This document shows positions 1 through 5,021 of a stretch of 5,021 nucleotides of DNA, one piece after another; the stretch's first letter is position 1; each line of letters begins with the position of its first letter. The translations under genes and the position numbers were made by a program. This stretch comes from an uncultured Oscillospiraceae bacterium (GTDB taxonomy: Bacteria > Bacillota > Clostridia > Oscillospirales > Oscillospiraceae): assembly GCA_947630345.1 (NCBI GenBank), contig CANRHF010000142.1:1-5021 (forward strand), written 5' to 3'. The notes beneath the pieces were generated by a model that was given only the letters and a program-made list of their open reading frames with translations, searched no databases and had not been told where the DNA came from.

Positions 1-149
1 GGATGCTCTACGCCGCCAAGGTGCTTGCCGGGGCGGCGGCGGATCTGATGGTCGATCCGGCCCTGCGGCGGCAGGCCCGGGAAGCTTTCGAGAAGGCCAC
101 CCCCGGCGGATATGACTGCCCCATCGGCAGCGAGGTCGTTCCGGAATAG
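1..149 (+). CDS. C-terminal end of an AbgB-like M20 amidohydrolase (5' end outside window)
   Basis: Only the last 48 codons are visible, read from position 3 and ending at TAG 147-149; the ATG at position 3 is internal because the frame is open to the window edge. The peptide begins MLYAAKVLAGAAADL and has the pattern seen at the end of AbgB-type M20 peptidases: an alanine-rich helix (K-V-L-A..A-A-D-L), a D/N-P-x-L turn, a charged helix (AREAFEKA), then a G-Y-x-C-P-I segment and a short acidic/proline tail. AbgB family members hydrolyse p-aminobenzoyl-glutamate or related N-acyl amino acids in the cytoplasm, usually with a partner subunit AbgA. None of the metal-binding residues lie in this fragment, so activity and exact substrate cannot be judged. 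It converges on dapH with a 224-base gap of hairpins between them. It could also be a generic amidohydrolase paralogue; the family call is fairly secure, the substrate is not. Confidence 0.7.
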   Translation, partial: MLYAAKVLAGAAADLMVDPALRRQAREAFEKATPGGYDCPIGSEVVPE

Positions 150-200
150 ATTTGCGCCTCCAGCAATTTACACTGCCCCATGAAAAACAGGCAGTAGACA

Positions 201-248
201 AAAAGCCCCCTGTTGTAGGAGAAGGACTACGGCAGGGGGTATTATTAT
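201..248. terminator. Probable bidirectional intrinsic terminator between the amidohydrolase and dapH
   Basis: An inverted repeat pairs CCCCCTG (206-212) with CAGGGGG (233-239) and, after a 2x2 mismatch (TT/GG), GTAG (215-218) with CTAC (227-230), around an 8-base loop. On the plus strand it is followed by TATTATTAT (240-248), an interrupted T-rich stretch that could end the upstream amidohydrolase transcript. On the minus strand it is followed by GCTTTTTGTC, a better T-run that could catch dapH read-through. The position between convergent genes fits a shared terminator. Relative strength in each direction is inference. Confidence 0.65.
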
Positions 249-250
249 AG

Positions 251-289
251 GGAAATGGAAAAGCCAGCCGGGGAGCTTCCCCGGCTGGC
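251..289 (-). terminator. Intrinsic terminator of dapH
   Basis: A perfect 11-bp stem, GCCAGCCGGGG (263-273) with CCCCGGCTGGC (279-289), surrounds a 5-base loop. Read on the minus strand the stem is followed by TTTTCCATTTCC (262-251), which is the right order for termination of the leftward dapH transcript. On the plus strand the stem is followed by GATTTGGATGG, not a usable T-run, so it is assigned to the minus strand. The hairpin lies about 85 bases after the dapH stop. Confidence 0.75.
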
Positions 290-373
290 GATTTGGATGG
301 CGGCAGGGCGGCGTATCCTGCATCTCAGGTTCCCTCTCGGGAGCGGTAGGAGCCTTTCTACCCTCGCCACATT

Positions 374-1072
374 TTACAGCTCTCTAAGCGCCTGCTCCAG
401 GGCGGTTTTGGAGGTGGTCTCGGCGTCCTTCCATTTGACGATCTTGGCCGGGCACCCGGCCACCACCGCGCCGGGCGGCACGTCCCGGGTGACCACCGCC
501 CCGGCGGCCACCACCGCCCCGGCGCCAATGCGGACGCCCTCCAGCACCACGGCGTTGGCGCCAACCAGCACCTCGTCCTCCACCACCACCGGCGTGGCCG
601 AGGCGGGCTCGATGACACCCGCCAGCACCGCCCCAGCGGCGATATGGCAGTTTTTCCCCACGGTGGCCCGGCCGCCCAGGATGGCGCCCATGTCGATCAT
701 GGTGCCCTCCCCCACCTCCGCGCCGATGTTCAGGATGGCACCCATCATGATGACGGCGTTCTTCCCGATCTTCACCTGCTCCCGGAGAATGGCGCCGGGC
801 TCGATCCGGGCGGGAATGTCCTTCAGGTCCAGCATGGGAATGGCGGAATTGCGGCAGTTGTTCTCCACTTCATAATGCTCGATCTTTTCCCCGTTGGCCT
901 CCAGCACCGGGCCGATGTCCCGCCAGTCCCCAAAAATCAGTTTGCAGCCCGGGGCGGCGGGAAAAACATGACACTTTGGAAAGTCCACCGGGGTCTTTTC
1001 CCACAAATAGACCTTCACCGGGGTCTTTTTCTCGGAGGTGCGGATGTATTCGATGATCTGCTGGGCATTCAT
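374..1072 (-). CDS. dapH: 2,3,4,5-tetrahydropyridine-2,6-dicarboxylate N-acetyltransferase DapH
   Basis: A cytoplasmic enzyme that transfers acetyl from acetyl-CoA to tetrahydrodipicolinate, giving N-acetyl-L-2-amino-6-oxopimelate, the first step of the acetylase branch to diaminopimelate and lysine. The 232-residue product matches the usual family length (about 235). The N-terminal domain has the DapH hallmark MNAQQIIEYIRTSEKKTPVK (residues 1-20) and a FGDW segment near 48. From about residue 90 a left-handed beta-helix of hexapeptide repeats runs to about 205, with the landmarks MMGAILNIGAEVGEGTMID (109-127), LGGRATVGKNCHIAAGAVLA (132-151), GVIEPASATPVVVEDEVLVG (152-171) and VPPGAVVAGCPAKIV (198-212). 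The family works as a trimer. The ATG at 1072 was chosen because the conserved N-terminus begins there and AGGAAAGGAG lies 8 bases upstream; the frame is open 42 codons further, but that extension has no family resemblance and overlaps the promoter. The stop is TAA at 374-376. The gene is divergent from the dapL-patA pair, which encodes the next steps. Confidence 0.96.
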   Translation of the reverse strand: MNAQQIIEYIRTSEKKTPVKVYLWEKTPVDFPKCHVFPAAPGCKLIFGDWRDIGPVLEANGEKIEHYEVENNCRNSAIPMLDLKDIPARIEPGAILREQVKIGKNAVIMMGAILNIGAEVGEGTMIDMGAILGGRATVGKNCHIAAGAVLAGVIEPASATPVVVEDEVLVGANAVVLEGVRIGAGAVVAAGAVVTRDVPPGAVVAGCPAKIVKWKDAETTSKTALEQALREL

Positions 1073-1080
1073 AGGGATCG

Positions 1081-1090
1081 CTCCTTTCCT
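1081..1090 (-). promoter_or_regulatory. Ribosome binding site of dapH
   Basis: The minus strand reads AGGAAAGGAG, 8 bases before the ATG at 1072. It fixes the start at the conserved MNAQ N-terminus and rules out the upstream in-frame methionines. It sits at or near the predicted 5' end of the mRNA. Confidence 0.8.
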
Positions 1091-1097
1091 TTTCCCC

Positions 1098-1126
1098 ATC
1101 ATACCATCTTTTTGTCCGAAACACAA
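1098..1126 (-). promoter_or_regulatory. Predicted sigma-A promoter of dapH (extended -10 type)
   Basis: The minus strand carries TATGAT (1103-1098; 5 of 6 bases match the -10 consensus), directly preceded by TGG, an extended -10 element. Exactly 17 bases upstream is TTGTGT (1126-1121), a weak -35 matching only the first three bases of TTGACA. Initiation about 7 bases after the -10 would fall near 1091 and give a leader of roughly 19 bases. Prediction from motif match and position only. Confidence 0.65.
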
Positions 1127-1136
1127 GAGGGGGAAA

Positions 1137-1165
1137 TTGACATTGACCAGGAAATGCTTTATAAT
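1137..1165 (+). promoter_or_regulatory. Consensus sigma-A promoter of the dapL-patA operon
   Basis: A perfect -35 TTGACA (1137-1142) and a perfect -10 TATAAT (1160-1165) are separated by exactly 17 bases, the ideal spacing. A tandem ATTGAC ATTGAC (1136-1147) overlaps the -35 box. Initiation about 7 bases downstream would fall near 1172, leaving a leader of about 16 bases that is essentially the ribosome site alone. The element lies back to back with the dapH promoter; the two -35 boxes are 10 bases apart (1127-1136). Confidence 0.88.
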
Positions 1166-1172
1166 GAGTGCC

Positions 1173-1179
1173 AAGGAGG
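1173..1179 (+). promoter_or_regulatory. Ribosome binding site of the deacetylase gene
   Basis: AAGGAGG lies 8 bases before the ATG at 1188. It decides this start over the in-frame ATG at 1038 and others upstream, which lie inside dapH antisense sequence or in the promoter. Confidence 0.88.
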
Positions 1180-1187
1180 CGAGGGAT

Positions 1188-2276
1188 ATGCAAATCATCG
1201 ACGACCGCCGCGCGCTTCATCAGATCCCGGAGCTGGATCGGGAGCTGCCCGGCACCATGGCCTATTTGCGGAAGGGCCTGGAGGGGCTCTCCTGCCAGGT
1301 GTTCTCCCCCATGGAGGGGGCGTTGTGCGCCTGGTTCGACTTTGGGCAGGACAGCGCCATCGCCTTCCGGGCGGACGCCGACGCCCTGCCCATCCACGAG
1401 CAGACCGGGCTGCGCTTTGCCTCCCGGTACCCCGGCAAGATGCACGCTTGCGGCCACGACGGCCACATGGCGATCCTGCTGGAGCTGGCCCGGCGGCTGG
1501 ACAAAAAAACCGCCATGCCCCGGAACATTCTGCTGGTGTTCCAGCCGGCGGAGGAGACCACCGGCGGAGCCAAGGACCTGTGCGCCACCGGGCTGTTCAA
1601 GCAGTACCGGGTGGAGGCAATCTTCGCTCTGCACCTGTGGCCCGGCCTGGAGGCCGGGACCGTGGCCAGCCGGAAAAATGAGATGATGAGCCGCTCCTGC
1701 GAGGTGAAGGTGGATATCATCGGCCGACCCGCCCACATTGCCAAGGCGGAGGAGGGGATCGACGCCATGGCCGCCGGGGTGGAGTTCTACCGCCGGGTCA
1801 TGGCTATGGAGGGTGCTCTGCCCAAGAATATCTACCGGGTGCTGAAATTCGGGAAGATGGAGAGCGGCACGGTGTGCAACGTGATCTCCGGCCACACCCG
1901 GCTGGAAGGGAGCCTGCGGGTCTTCCAGGACGACGTCTTTTACAGTATGCGGGCGGGCATCGTCTCCGCCGGCAAAGAGGTGGAGCGGAGCTACGGCTGC
2001 ACCGTGAATATCTACATGAACGACGGCTATCCCGCCATCATGAACCCCCCGGCGCTGTATGACCGGGTGCGGAAAGTGGTGGACTTCTCCGAGCTGGCGG
2101 CTCCCAGTATGATCACCGAGGATTTCTCCTGGTACCAGAAGTCCCTTCCGGGGCTGTTCTTCTTCCTGGGAGTGGGGGACGTCCCCGCCCTGCACTCGGA
2201 CAACTTTGACTTTGACGAAGGCATTCTGATCAAGGGTGTGGAATTCTTCGAGGCCCTGGCGGAGGGGTTCCAATGA
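1188..2276 (+). CDS. dapL: N-acetyldiaminopimelate deacetylase-type M20D metallopeptidase
   Basis: Likely removes acetate from N-acetyl-LL-2,6-diaminopimelate to give LL-diaminopimelate, the last step of the acetylase branch, in the cytoplasm. The name follows Bacillus ykuR; it is not the LL-DAP aminotransferase also called DapL. The product has 362 residues, close to the family's usual 370-390. Visible motifs are RADADALP (61-68), the metal-site signature HACGHDGH (86-93), FQPAEE (118-123), ALHL with H149, and ALHSDNF with H336. By analogy with M20D enzymes, C88, H90, E123, H149 and H336 would bind the two metals, and E122 would be the general base. The lid domain runs from about 170 to 280 and contains GRPAHIAKAEEGIDA, which departs from the usual G-x-G-G-H-x-A-x-P-H pattern. 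The start is set by AAGGAGG and a consensus promoter. The stop overlaps the next start as ATGA. The substrate is inferred from dapH and the aminotransferase; hippurate or other N-acyl amino acid hydrolysis is the main alternative. Confidence 0.88.
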   Translation: MQIIDDRRALHQIPELDRELPGTMAYLRKGLEGLSCQVFSPMEGALCAWFDFGQDSAIAFRADADALPIHEQTGLRFASRYPGKMHACGHDGHMAILLELARRLDKKTAMPRNILLVFQPAEETTGGAKDLCATGLFKQYRVEAIFALHLWPGLEAGTVASRKNEMMSRSCEVKVDIIGRPAHIAKAEEGIDAMAAGVEFYRRVMAMEGALPKNIYRVLKFGKMESGTVCNVISGHTRLEGSLRVFQDDVFYSMRAGIVSAGKEVERSYGCTVNIYMNDGYPAIMNPPALYDRVRKVVDFSELAAPSMITEDFSWYQKSLPGLFFFLGVGDVPALHSDNFDFDEGILIKGVEFFEALAEGFQ

Positions 2277-3397
2277 TCCCCCAGAGTCCGCGGATGGCCC
2301 AGCTGGTCCCCAGCGGCATCCGGGCCTTTACCGCCCTTGCCAAGACCGTCCCGGGATGTATCGAGCTGACCCTGGGGGAGCCGGAATTCGACACGCCCCA
2401 GCCCATCAAGGACGCCGCCTGGGCCGCCCTCCAAGCCGGGCAGACCCACTACGCCCCCAATCAGGGCCTTCCGGCGCTGCGGGCGGCGGTGGCCGCCTTT
2501 GAGGCGGACCGGGGCTTCGCCTGCACGGAAAAGCAGGTGCTGATCACCGCCGGGGCAACGGGGGCCCTGTTCACCGCGTTCCTGGGGACCCTGGGGCCGG
2601 GGGACGAGGTGCTCATCCCCACCCCCGCCTTCCCTCTCTATGAGACCCTGGCCCATTTGGCTCAGGCGACCCCGGTCTTTTTGCCCACCGAAAAATGGGG
2701 CTACCAGCTTCCCGCCGAGGCGCTGGAGAAGGCCCTCACCCCCAGAACCCGGGCCATCGTTCTCAACAGCCCCAACAATCCCACCGGGGTGGTCTACACC
2801 CGGGAGACGCTGGCGGATATAAAAAAAGCGGTGCTGGGGAGGCCCATCACCCTGATCTGCGACAATGTGTACGCCCCCCTCACCCCCAACGCGCCGGATC
2901 TGACCCTGGACCCGGAACTGGCGGGGCAGATCCTACTGTGCCAGAGCTTTTCCAAGCCCTACGCCATGACCGGCTGGCGGGTGGGCTATCTCATCGGGCC
3001 GGAGGAAACGGTCGCCCGGCTGGTGCTGCTGGGAGCGGCGGCGGTGGCAAGCGTACCCACCTTTTTGCAGACCGCCTGCGTCACCGCCCTGACCCTGTCC
3101 CCCGCCCACATGGCGGCGGAATACGCCCGGCGGCGGGAATACGTCTGCCGCAGGCTCCGGGAAATGGGGCTGTCCTTCCCCGAGCCGAAGGGCGGCTTCT
3201 ACGTCTTTCCGGATATCGCCCGGTTCGGCCTGTCTTCAGACGAATTTTGCCGCCGGATGATCCGGGAGGCGGCGGTGGCGGCGGTGCCCGGAAGCTGCTT
3301 CGGCGGCGAGGGGCACATCCGGATCTCCTACTGCTGCGGCGATTCCCAGCTGGCGCTGGGCTTAGACCGGCTGGAAGCGTTCCTGAAAACATTGTGA
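2273..3397 (+). CDS. patA: PLP-dependent class I/II aminotransferase, probable N-acetyl-LL-diaminopimelate aminotransferase
   Basis: Likely converts N-acetyl-2-amino-6-oxopimelate plus glutamate to N-acetyl-LL-diaminopimelate, between DapH and the deacetylase. The 374-residue product has the complete fold-type I aminotransferase motif set: GEPEFDTP (35-42), HYAPNQGLPALR (59-70), AGATGAL (93-99), the ring-stacking aromatic region PAFPLY (118-123), SPNNPTG (166-172), CDNVY (196-200; D197 and Y200 contact PLP), SFSKPYAMTGWRVGYL (225-240; K228 is the Schiff-base lysine), and GHIRISY (347-353; R350 should bind the substrate carboxylate). All catalytic residues are present. The ATG overlaps the upstream TGA, and GGAGGGG (2261-2267) lies 5 bases before it, so translation is probably coupled to the deacetylase. 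The family resembles PatA and aspartate aminotransferases, so the exact substrate rests on gene context. Aspartate or other keto-acid transamination remains possible. The C-terminus runs straight into the operon terminator. Confidence 0.88.
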   Translation: MIPQSPRMAQLVPSGIRAFTALAKTVPGCIELTLGEPEFDTPQPIKDAAWAALQAGQTHYAPNQGLPALRAAVAAFEADRGFACTEKQVLITAGATGALFTAFLGTLGPGDEVLIPTPAFPLYETLAHLAQATPVFLPTEKWGYQLPAEALEKALTPRTRAIVLNSPNNPTGVVYTRETLADIKKAVLGRPITLICDNVYAPLTPNAPDLTLDPELAGQILLCQSFSKPYAMTGWRVGYLIGPEETVARLVLLGAAAVASVPTFLQTACVTALTLSPAHMAAEYARRREYVCRRLREMGLSFPEPKGGFYVFPDIARFGLSSDEFCRRMIREAAVAAVPGSCFGGEGHIRISYCCGDSQLALGLDRLEAFLKTL

Positions 3398-3428
3398 GCG
3401 GGACCCTGGGGGTCCCGCTCCGTTTTTT
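3396..3428 (+). terminator. Strong intrinsic terminator of the dapL-patA operon, overlapping the patA stop codon
   Basis: A perfect 11-bp stem, GAGCGGGACCC (3396-3406) with GGGTCCCGCTC (3410-3420), has a 3-base loop and is followed by CG and six T residues (3423-3428). The stem begins at the second base of the patA TGA stop. On the minus strand the same hairpin follows the solute-binding protein gene, but the bases after it (ACAATGTTTTC) make a poor T-run, so leftward termination here is uncertain. Confidence 0.92.
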
Positions 3429-3450
3429 GTGGAGTATCATAAAATGCGCC

Positions 3451-5021
3451 TTACGGTCCCGCCGAGGTCCCCGGCGCGGTGGTCCCGGGGGCCGTGGTCC
3501 CCGAGTCGGTACCGTCCGGGCCCGTGGCCGGCGGCGTGGAGCCGTCGCCTGTACCGGTGGCGGTACCGTCGGTAGGCTCCCCGGTGGGCTCCGAGGCGGC
3601 GGGCTGGCCCGGCACGTTCCGCAGGGTGTAGAAAAACACGTTGTCACGGGCGGGGGTCAGCCCCGTCATCAGACCTCGGGTGGCGTAGATGGCATAGCTG
3701 CGGAAGAGAATGGGAATCAGCCTGCCCTCGTTCATGATCTTCTGGTGCAGATTGTAGTAATTGCCCCGGTTTGCCAGGGCCTCCAGGCACAAACTGTAGG
3801 TCGCCAAATCGTCCATGGCCCCATAGCTCAGGGTGCCGGTGACGTAGAAAAAGGCGGACAGGTCCATATTGGCGGACAGCTTGGTCTGGGACAGGTACAG
3901 CTCGTAATTCCGCTCCGCCAGCCGGGTTAGAAAGTTGGCGCTGCTGCACTCCACAATCTGCACCACCAGCCCCCCGGCGGTCAGCATTTCGGCAATGGCC
4001 TTTGCCACCCGGAGACGGAGGCTGTCGTCGGCGTTCACCAGCAGCCGCACGGTCTCCCCGACCGCCCCGGCGGAGGCAACCGCTTGGGAGAATTTCTCGG
4101 CGTCGTAGCCGTAGCGGGCGGCCAGGCCCGCGCTGTAGTAGGGAGACTGGGGAGAAGCGGGCAACGTGGCGCTCCGGGCGAAGCCCCGGTAGTTGTCCTC
4201 CACCAGGGTGTCCCGGTCGATGGCGAAGGTGATGGCGGACTGGAGCTTGTACTCCTGGAAAAACTCGCTCTCGTTGTTGCAGGCCATGTACAGGAAAATA
4301 CCGCTTTCGCAGTCCCACAGCTCATAGTCGCTGCGGAAATCGGCGTAGGTATCGGTGCCCGGGTCGGCGCAGACCAAGCCCACGTCGGAAAACTGAAACT
4401 GATCCCGGATCTGGGAGTTGCTCTCCGCCTGGACCAGCGGGATGGAGGAAGCGGTGACGGGGAGCGTCGCCTGGCACCACCAGCTCGGATTGCGGCGGAG
4501 CCGCATGCCGCCTGTGGTGCGGTTCAGCAGGTACGGACCGGTGCCCAGGGGCTGCTGGGCATTGATCTCGCTGGCCTTCACAATGGGCACGTCCAGCAGA
4601 ATGGGCAGATCCTCATAGGCGGTGTCCATGGTCACCACCACCGTGGCGCCCTGAGCTACCGCGGAGACCATGTGGAAAAACCGGCCCTGGTACACCGAGC
4701 CCTGGCCGGACTTGGCGAAGGTGAGACACGCCGCCACGTCCTGGGCGGTCACTGGGGTTCCGTCGGAAAAGGTGGCGTCGTTGAGATAGAAGGTGTAGGC
4801 CATCATATCCTGGGACACGGTGTACTCCCGGCAAAGGATGGGCTGGGCGGTGTAGCTCCGGTCCACGGCGAAGAGCCCCTGATAGATCAGGGAGAACAAT
4901 GTGCGGTTGGTATAGTCCGTGCAGGTCAGGGGGTTGAGGGACCGGTCCGAATAGTACACCAGGGAAAAGGACTGCTCCTCTCCCCCAAGGGTCGGCTCGC
5001 TGGTGGGAGAGGTGTCCCCCT
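3451..5021 (-). CDS. Extracytoplasmic family-5 (oligopeptide/nickel type) ABC transporter solute-binding protein, N-terminus outside window
   Basis: The frame is open from the window edge, so the start and any lipoprotein signal with its cysteine are not visible; 522 residues are seen, ending at TAA 3451-3453. A GTG at 4959 is in frame but internal. Numbering the visible fragment from 1, residues 1-15 form a polar linker (GDTSPTSEPTLGGEE) of the kind that follows a lipid-anchored cysteine. Family-5 landmarks follow: LNPL (28-31), AYTFYLNDATFSDGTPVTAQ (74-93), LGTGPYLLN (158-166) with RRNPSWW (175-181), SAITFAIDRDTLV (261-273), YDAEKFSQAVASAGA (305-319), and SANMDLSAFFY (382-392). This lobe order fits the periplasmic-binding fold for peptides, with the expected extracellular, membrane-anchored location. 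The ligand cannot be told. From residue 471 a 52-residue T/G/P/S-rich tail follows the folded domain, unusual in this family. No permease or ATPase gene is in view, so partners would lie upstream beyond 5021 or the protein may be an orphan. Confidence 0.87.
   Translation of the reverse strand, partial: GDTSPTSEPTLGGEEQSFSLVYYSDRSLNPLTCTDYTNRTLFSLIYQGLFAVDRSYTAQPILCREYTVSQDMMAYTFYLNDATFSDGTPVTAQDVAACLTFAKSGQGSVYQGRFFHMVSAVAQGATVVVTMDTAYEDLPILLDVPIVKASEINAQQPLGTGPYLLNRTTGGMRLRRNPSWWCQATLPVTASSIPLVQAESNSQIRDQFQFSDVGLVCADPGTDTYADFRSDYELWDCESGIFLYMACNNESEFFQEYKLQSAITFAIDRDTLVEDNYRGFARSATLPASPQSPYYSAGLAARYGYDAEKFSQAVASAGAVGETVRLLVNADDSLRLRVAKAIAEMLTAGGLVVQIVECSSANFLTRLAERNYELYLSQTKLSANMDLSAFFYVTGTLSYGAMDDLATYSLCLEALANRGNYYNLHQKIMNEGRLIPILFRSYAIYATRGLMTGLTPARDNVFFYTLRNVPGQPAASEPTGEPTDGTATGTGDGSTPPATGPDGTDSGTTAPGTTAPGTSAGP
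3466..3501 (-). repeat. 15-base tandem repeat encoding TTAPG units in the binding-protein tail
   Basis: Two degenerate 15-base units (3466-3480 and 3481-3495) and the start of a third (3496-3501), each beginning GGTCCC on the plus strand, encode GTTAPGTTAPGT on the minus strand. They lie in the last 17 codons of the solute-binding protein gene, within a wider low-complexity tail (3454-3609) rich in T, G, P, S and A. Such in-frame repeats can change copy number by slippage without breaking the frame; that is inference. Confidence 0.6.

Noticed and set aside
1038..1187. A 50-codon N-terminal extension of the deacetylase
   Set aside because: It would begin inside dapH and translate through the consensus promoter; the AAGGAGG-preceded ATG at 1188 is much better.
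1073..1187. A lysine riboswitch or T-box in the dap intergenic region
   Set aside because: The whole region is 115 bases and is occupied by two promoters; the predicted leaders are under about 20 bases, far too short for either element.
1073..1198. A 42-codon N-terminal extension of dapH
   Set aside because: The extension overlaps the predicted dapH promoter and the SD, and does not resemble the family. The conserved N-terminus starts exactly at the ATG at 1072.
255..1681. Long plus-strand open frames (255-875 and 644-1681) opposite dapH
   Set aside because: They are antisense shadows of a clearly recognised dapH in GC-rich DNA, with low-complexity translations and no family motif.
870..2273. 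A 467-codon minus-strand open frame opposite the deacetylase gene
   Set aside because: It lies across a metallopeptidase gene with intact catalytic motifs and runs through both promoters. Its translation is rich in G, H, P and Q and has no recognisable domain.
2819..2827. A_AAA_AAA slippery heptamer in patA that could allow -1 frameshifting into a long open frame running to 3930
   Set aside because: The zero-frame product is a complete aminotransferase, the -1 product is low-complexity, and the shifted frame passes through the strong terminator at 3396-3428. The open frame is explained by high GC. A similar A7 run at 1503-1509 in the deacetylase gene is also without consequence.
4957..4959. 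GTG at 4957-4959 (minus) as the start of the solute-binding protein
   Set aside because: The frame stays open to the window edge with a linker-like sequence and no ribosome site near the GTG. A secreted binding protein needs a signal peptide, which would lie further upstream.

Overview
This 5,021-base window is a compact, GC-rich stretch of bacterial chromosome. Strong AAGGAGG-type ribosome sites, short gaps, simple hairpin-plus-T-run terminators and the gene content suggest a high-GC Firmicute. An Oscillospiraceae-type gut clostridium is my best guess, but this is inference from style and gene content, not from a marker gene. I see no tRNA, rRNA, CRISPR array, insertion sequence, integrase or phage gene.

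Layout. (1) Positions 1-149 (+) hold the last 48 codons of an M20-family amidohydrolase resembling AbgB (p-aminobenzoyl-glutamate hydrolase subunit B). (2) Positions 150-373 contain no gene but carry inverted repeats, at least two of which look like terminators between convergent genes. (3) dapH lies on the minus strand (374-1072). (4) A 115-base divergent promoter region (1073-1187) follows. (5) On the plus strand are an M20D deacetylase (dapL/ykuR type, 1188-2276) and a class I/II aminotransferase (patA type, 2273-3397), translationally coupled through an ATGA overlap. (6) A strong terminator begins inside the patA stop codon. (7) On the minus strand, converging on patA, lies most of an extracytoplasmic family-5 solute-binding protein (3451 to beyond 5021), with an unusual T/G/P-rich C-terminal tail.

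The centre of the window is a complete N-acetyl branch of diaminopimelate/lysine synthesis. DapH acetylates tetrahydrodipicolinate, the PatA-type enzyme transaminates the acetylated keto acid, and the DapL-type enzyme removes the acetyl group to give LL-diaminopimelate for DapF, peptidoglycan and lysine. The three genes form a divergon: dapH faces left and dapL-patA faces right, from back-to-back promoters whose -35 boxes are 10 bases apart. The rightward promoter is a perfect TTGACA-N17-TATAAT. Both predicted leaders are under about 20 bases, so neither can hold a lysine riboswitch or T-box. Control, if any, should act at transcription initiation.

I found no clearly new biological system. 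The most notable points are the divergon with its minimal leaders, the atypical lid sequence of the deacetylase, and the low-complexity tail of the binding protein.
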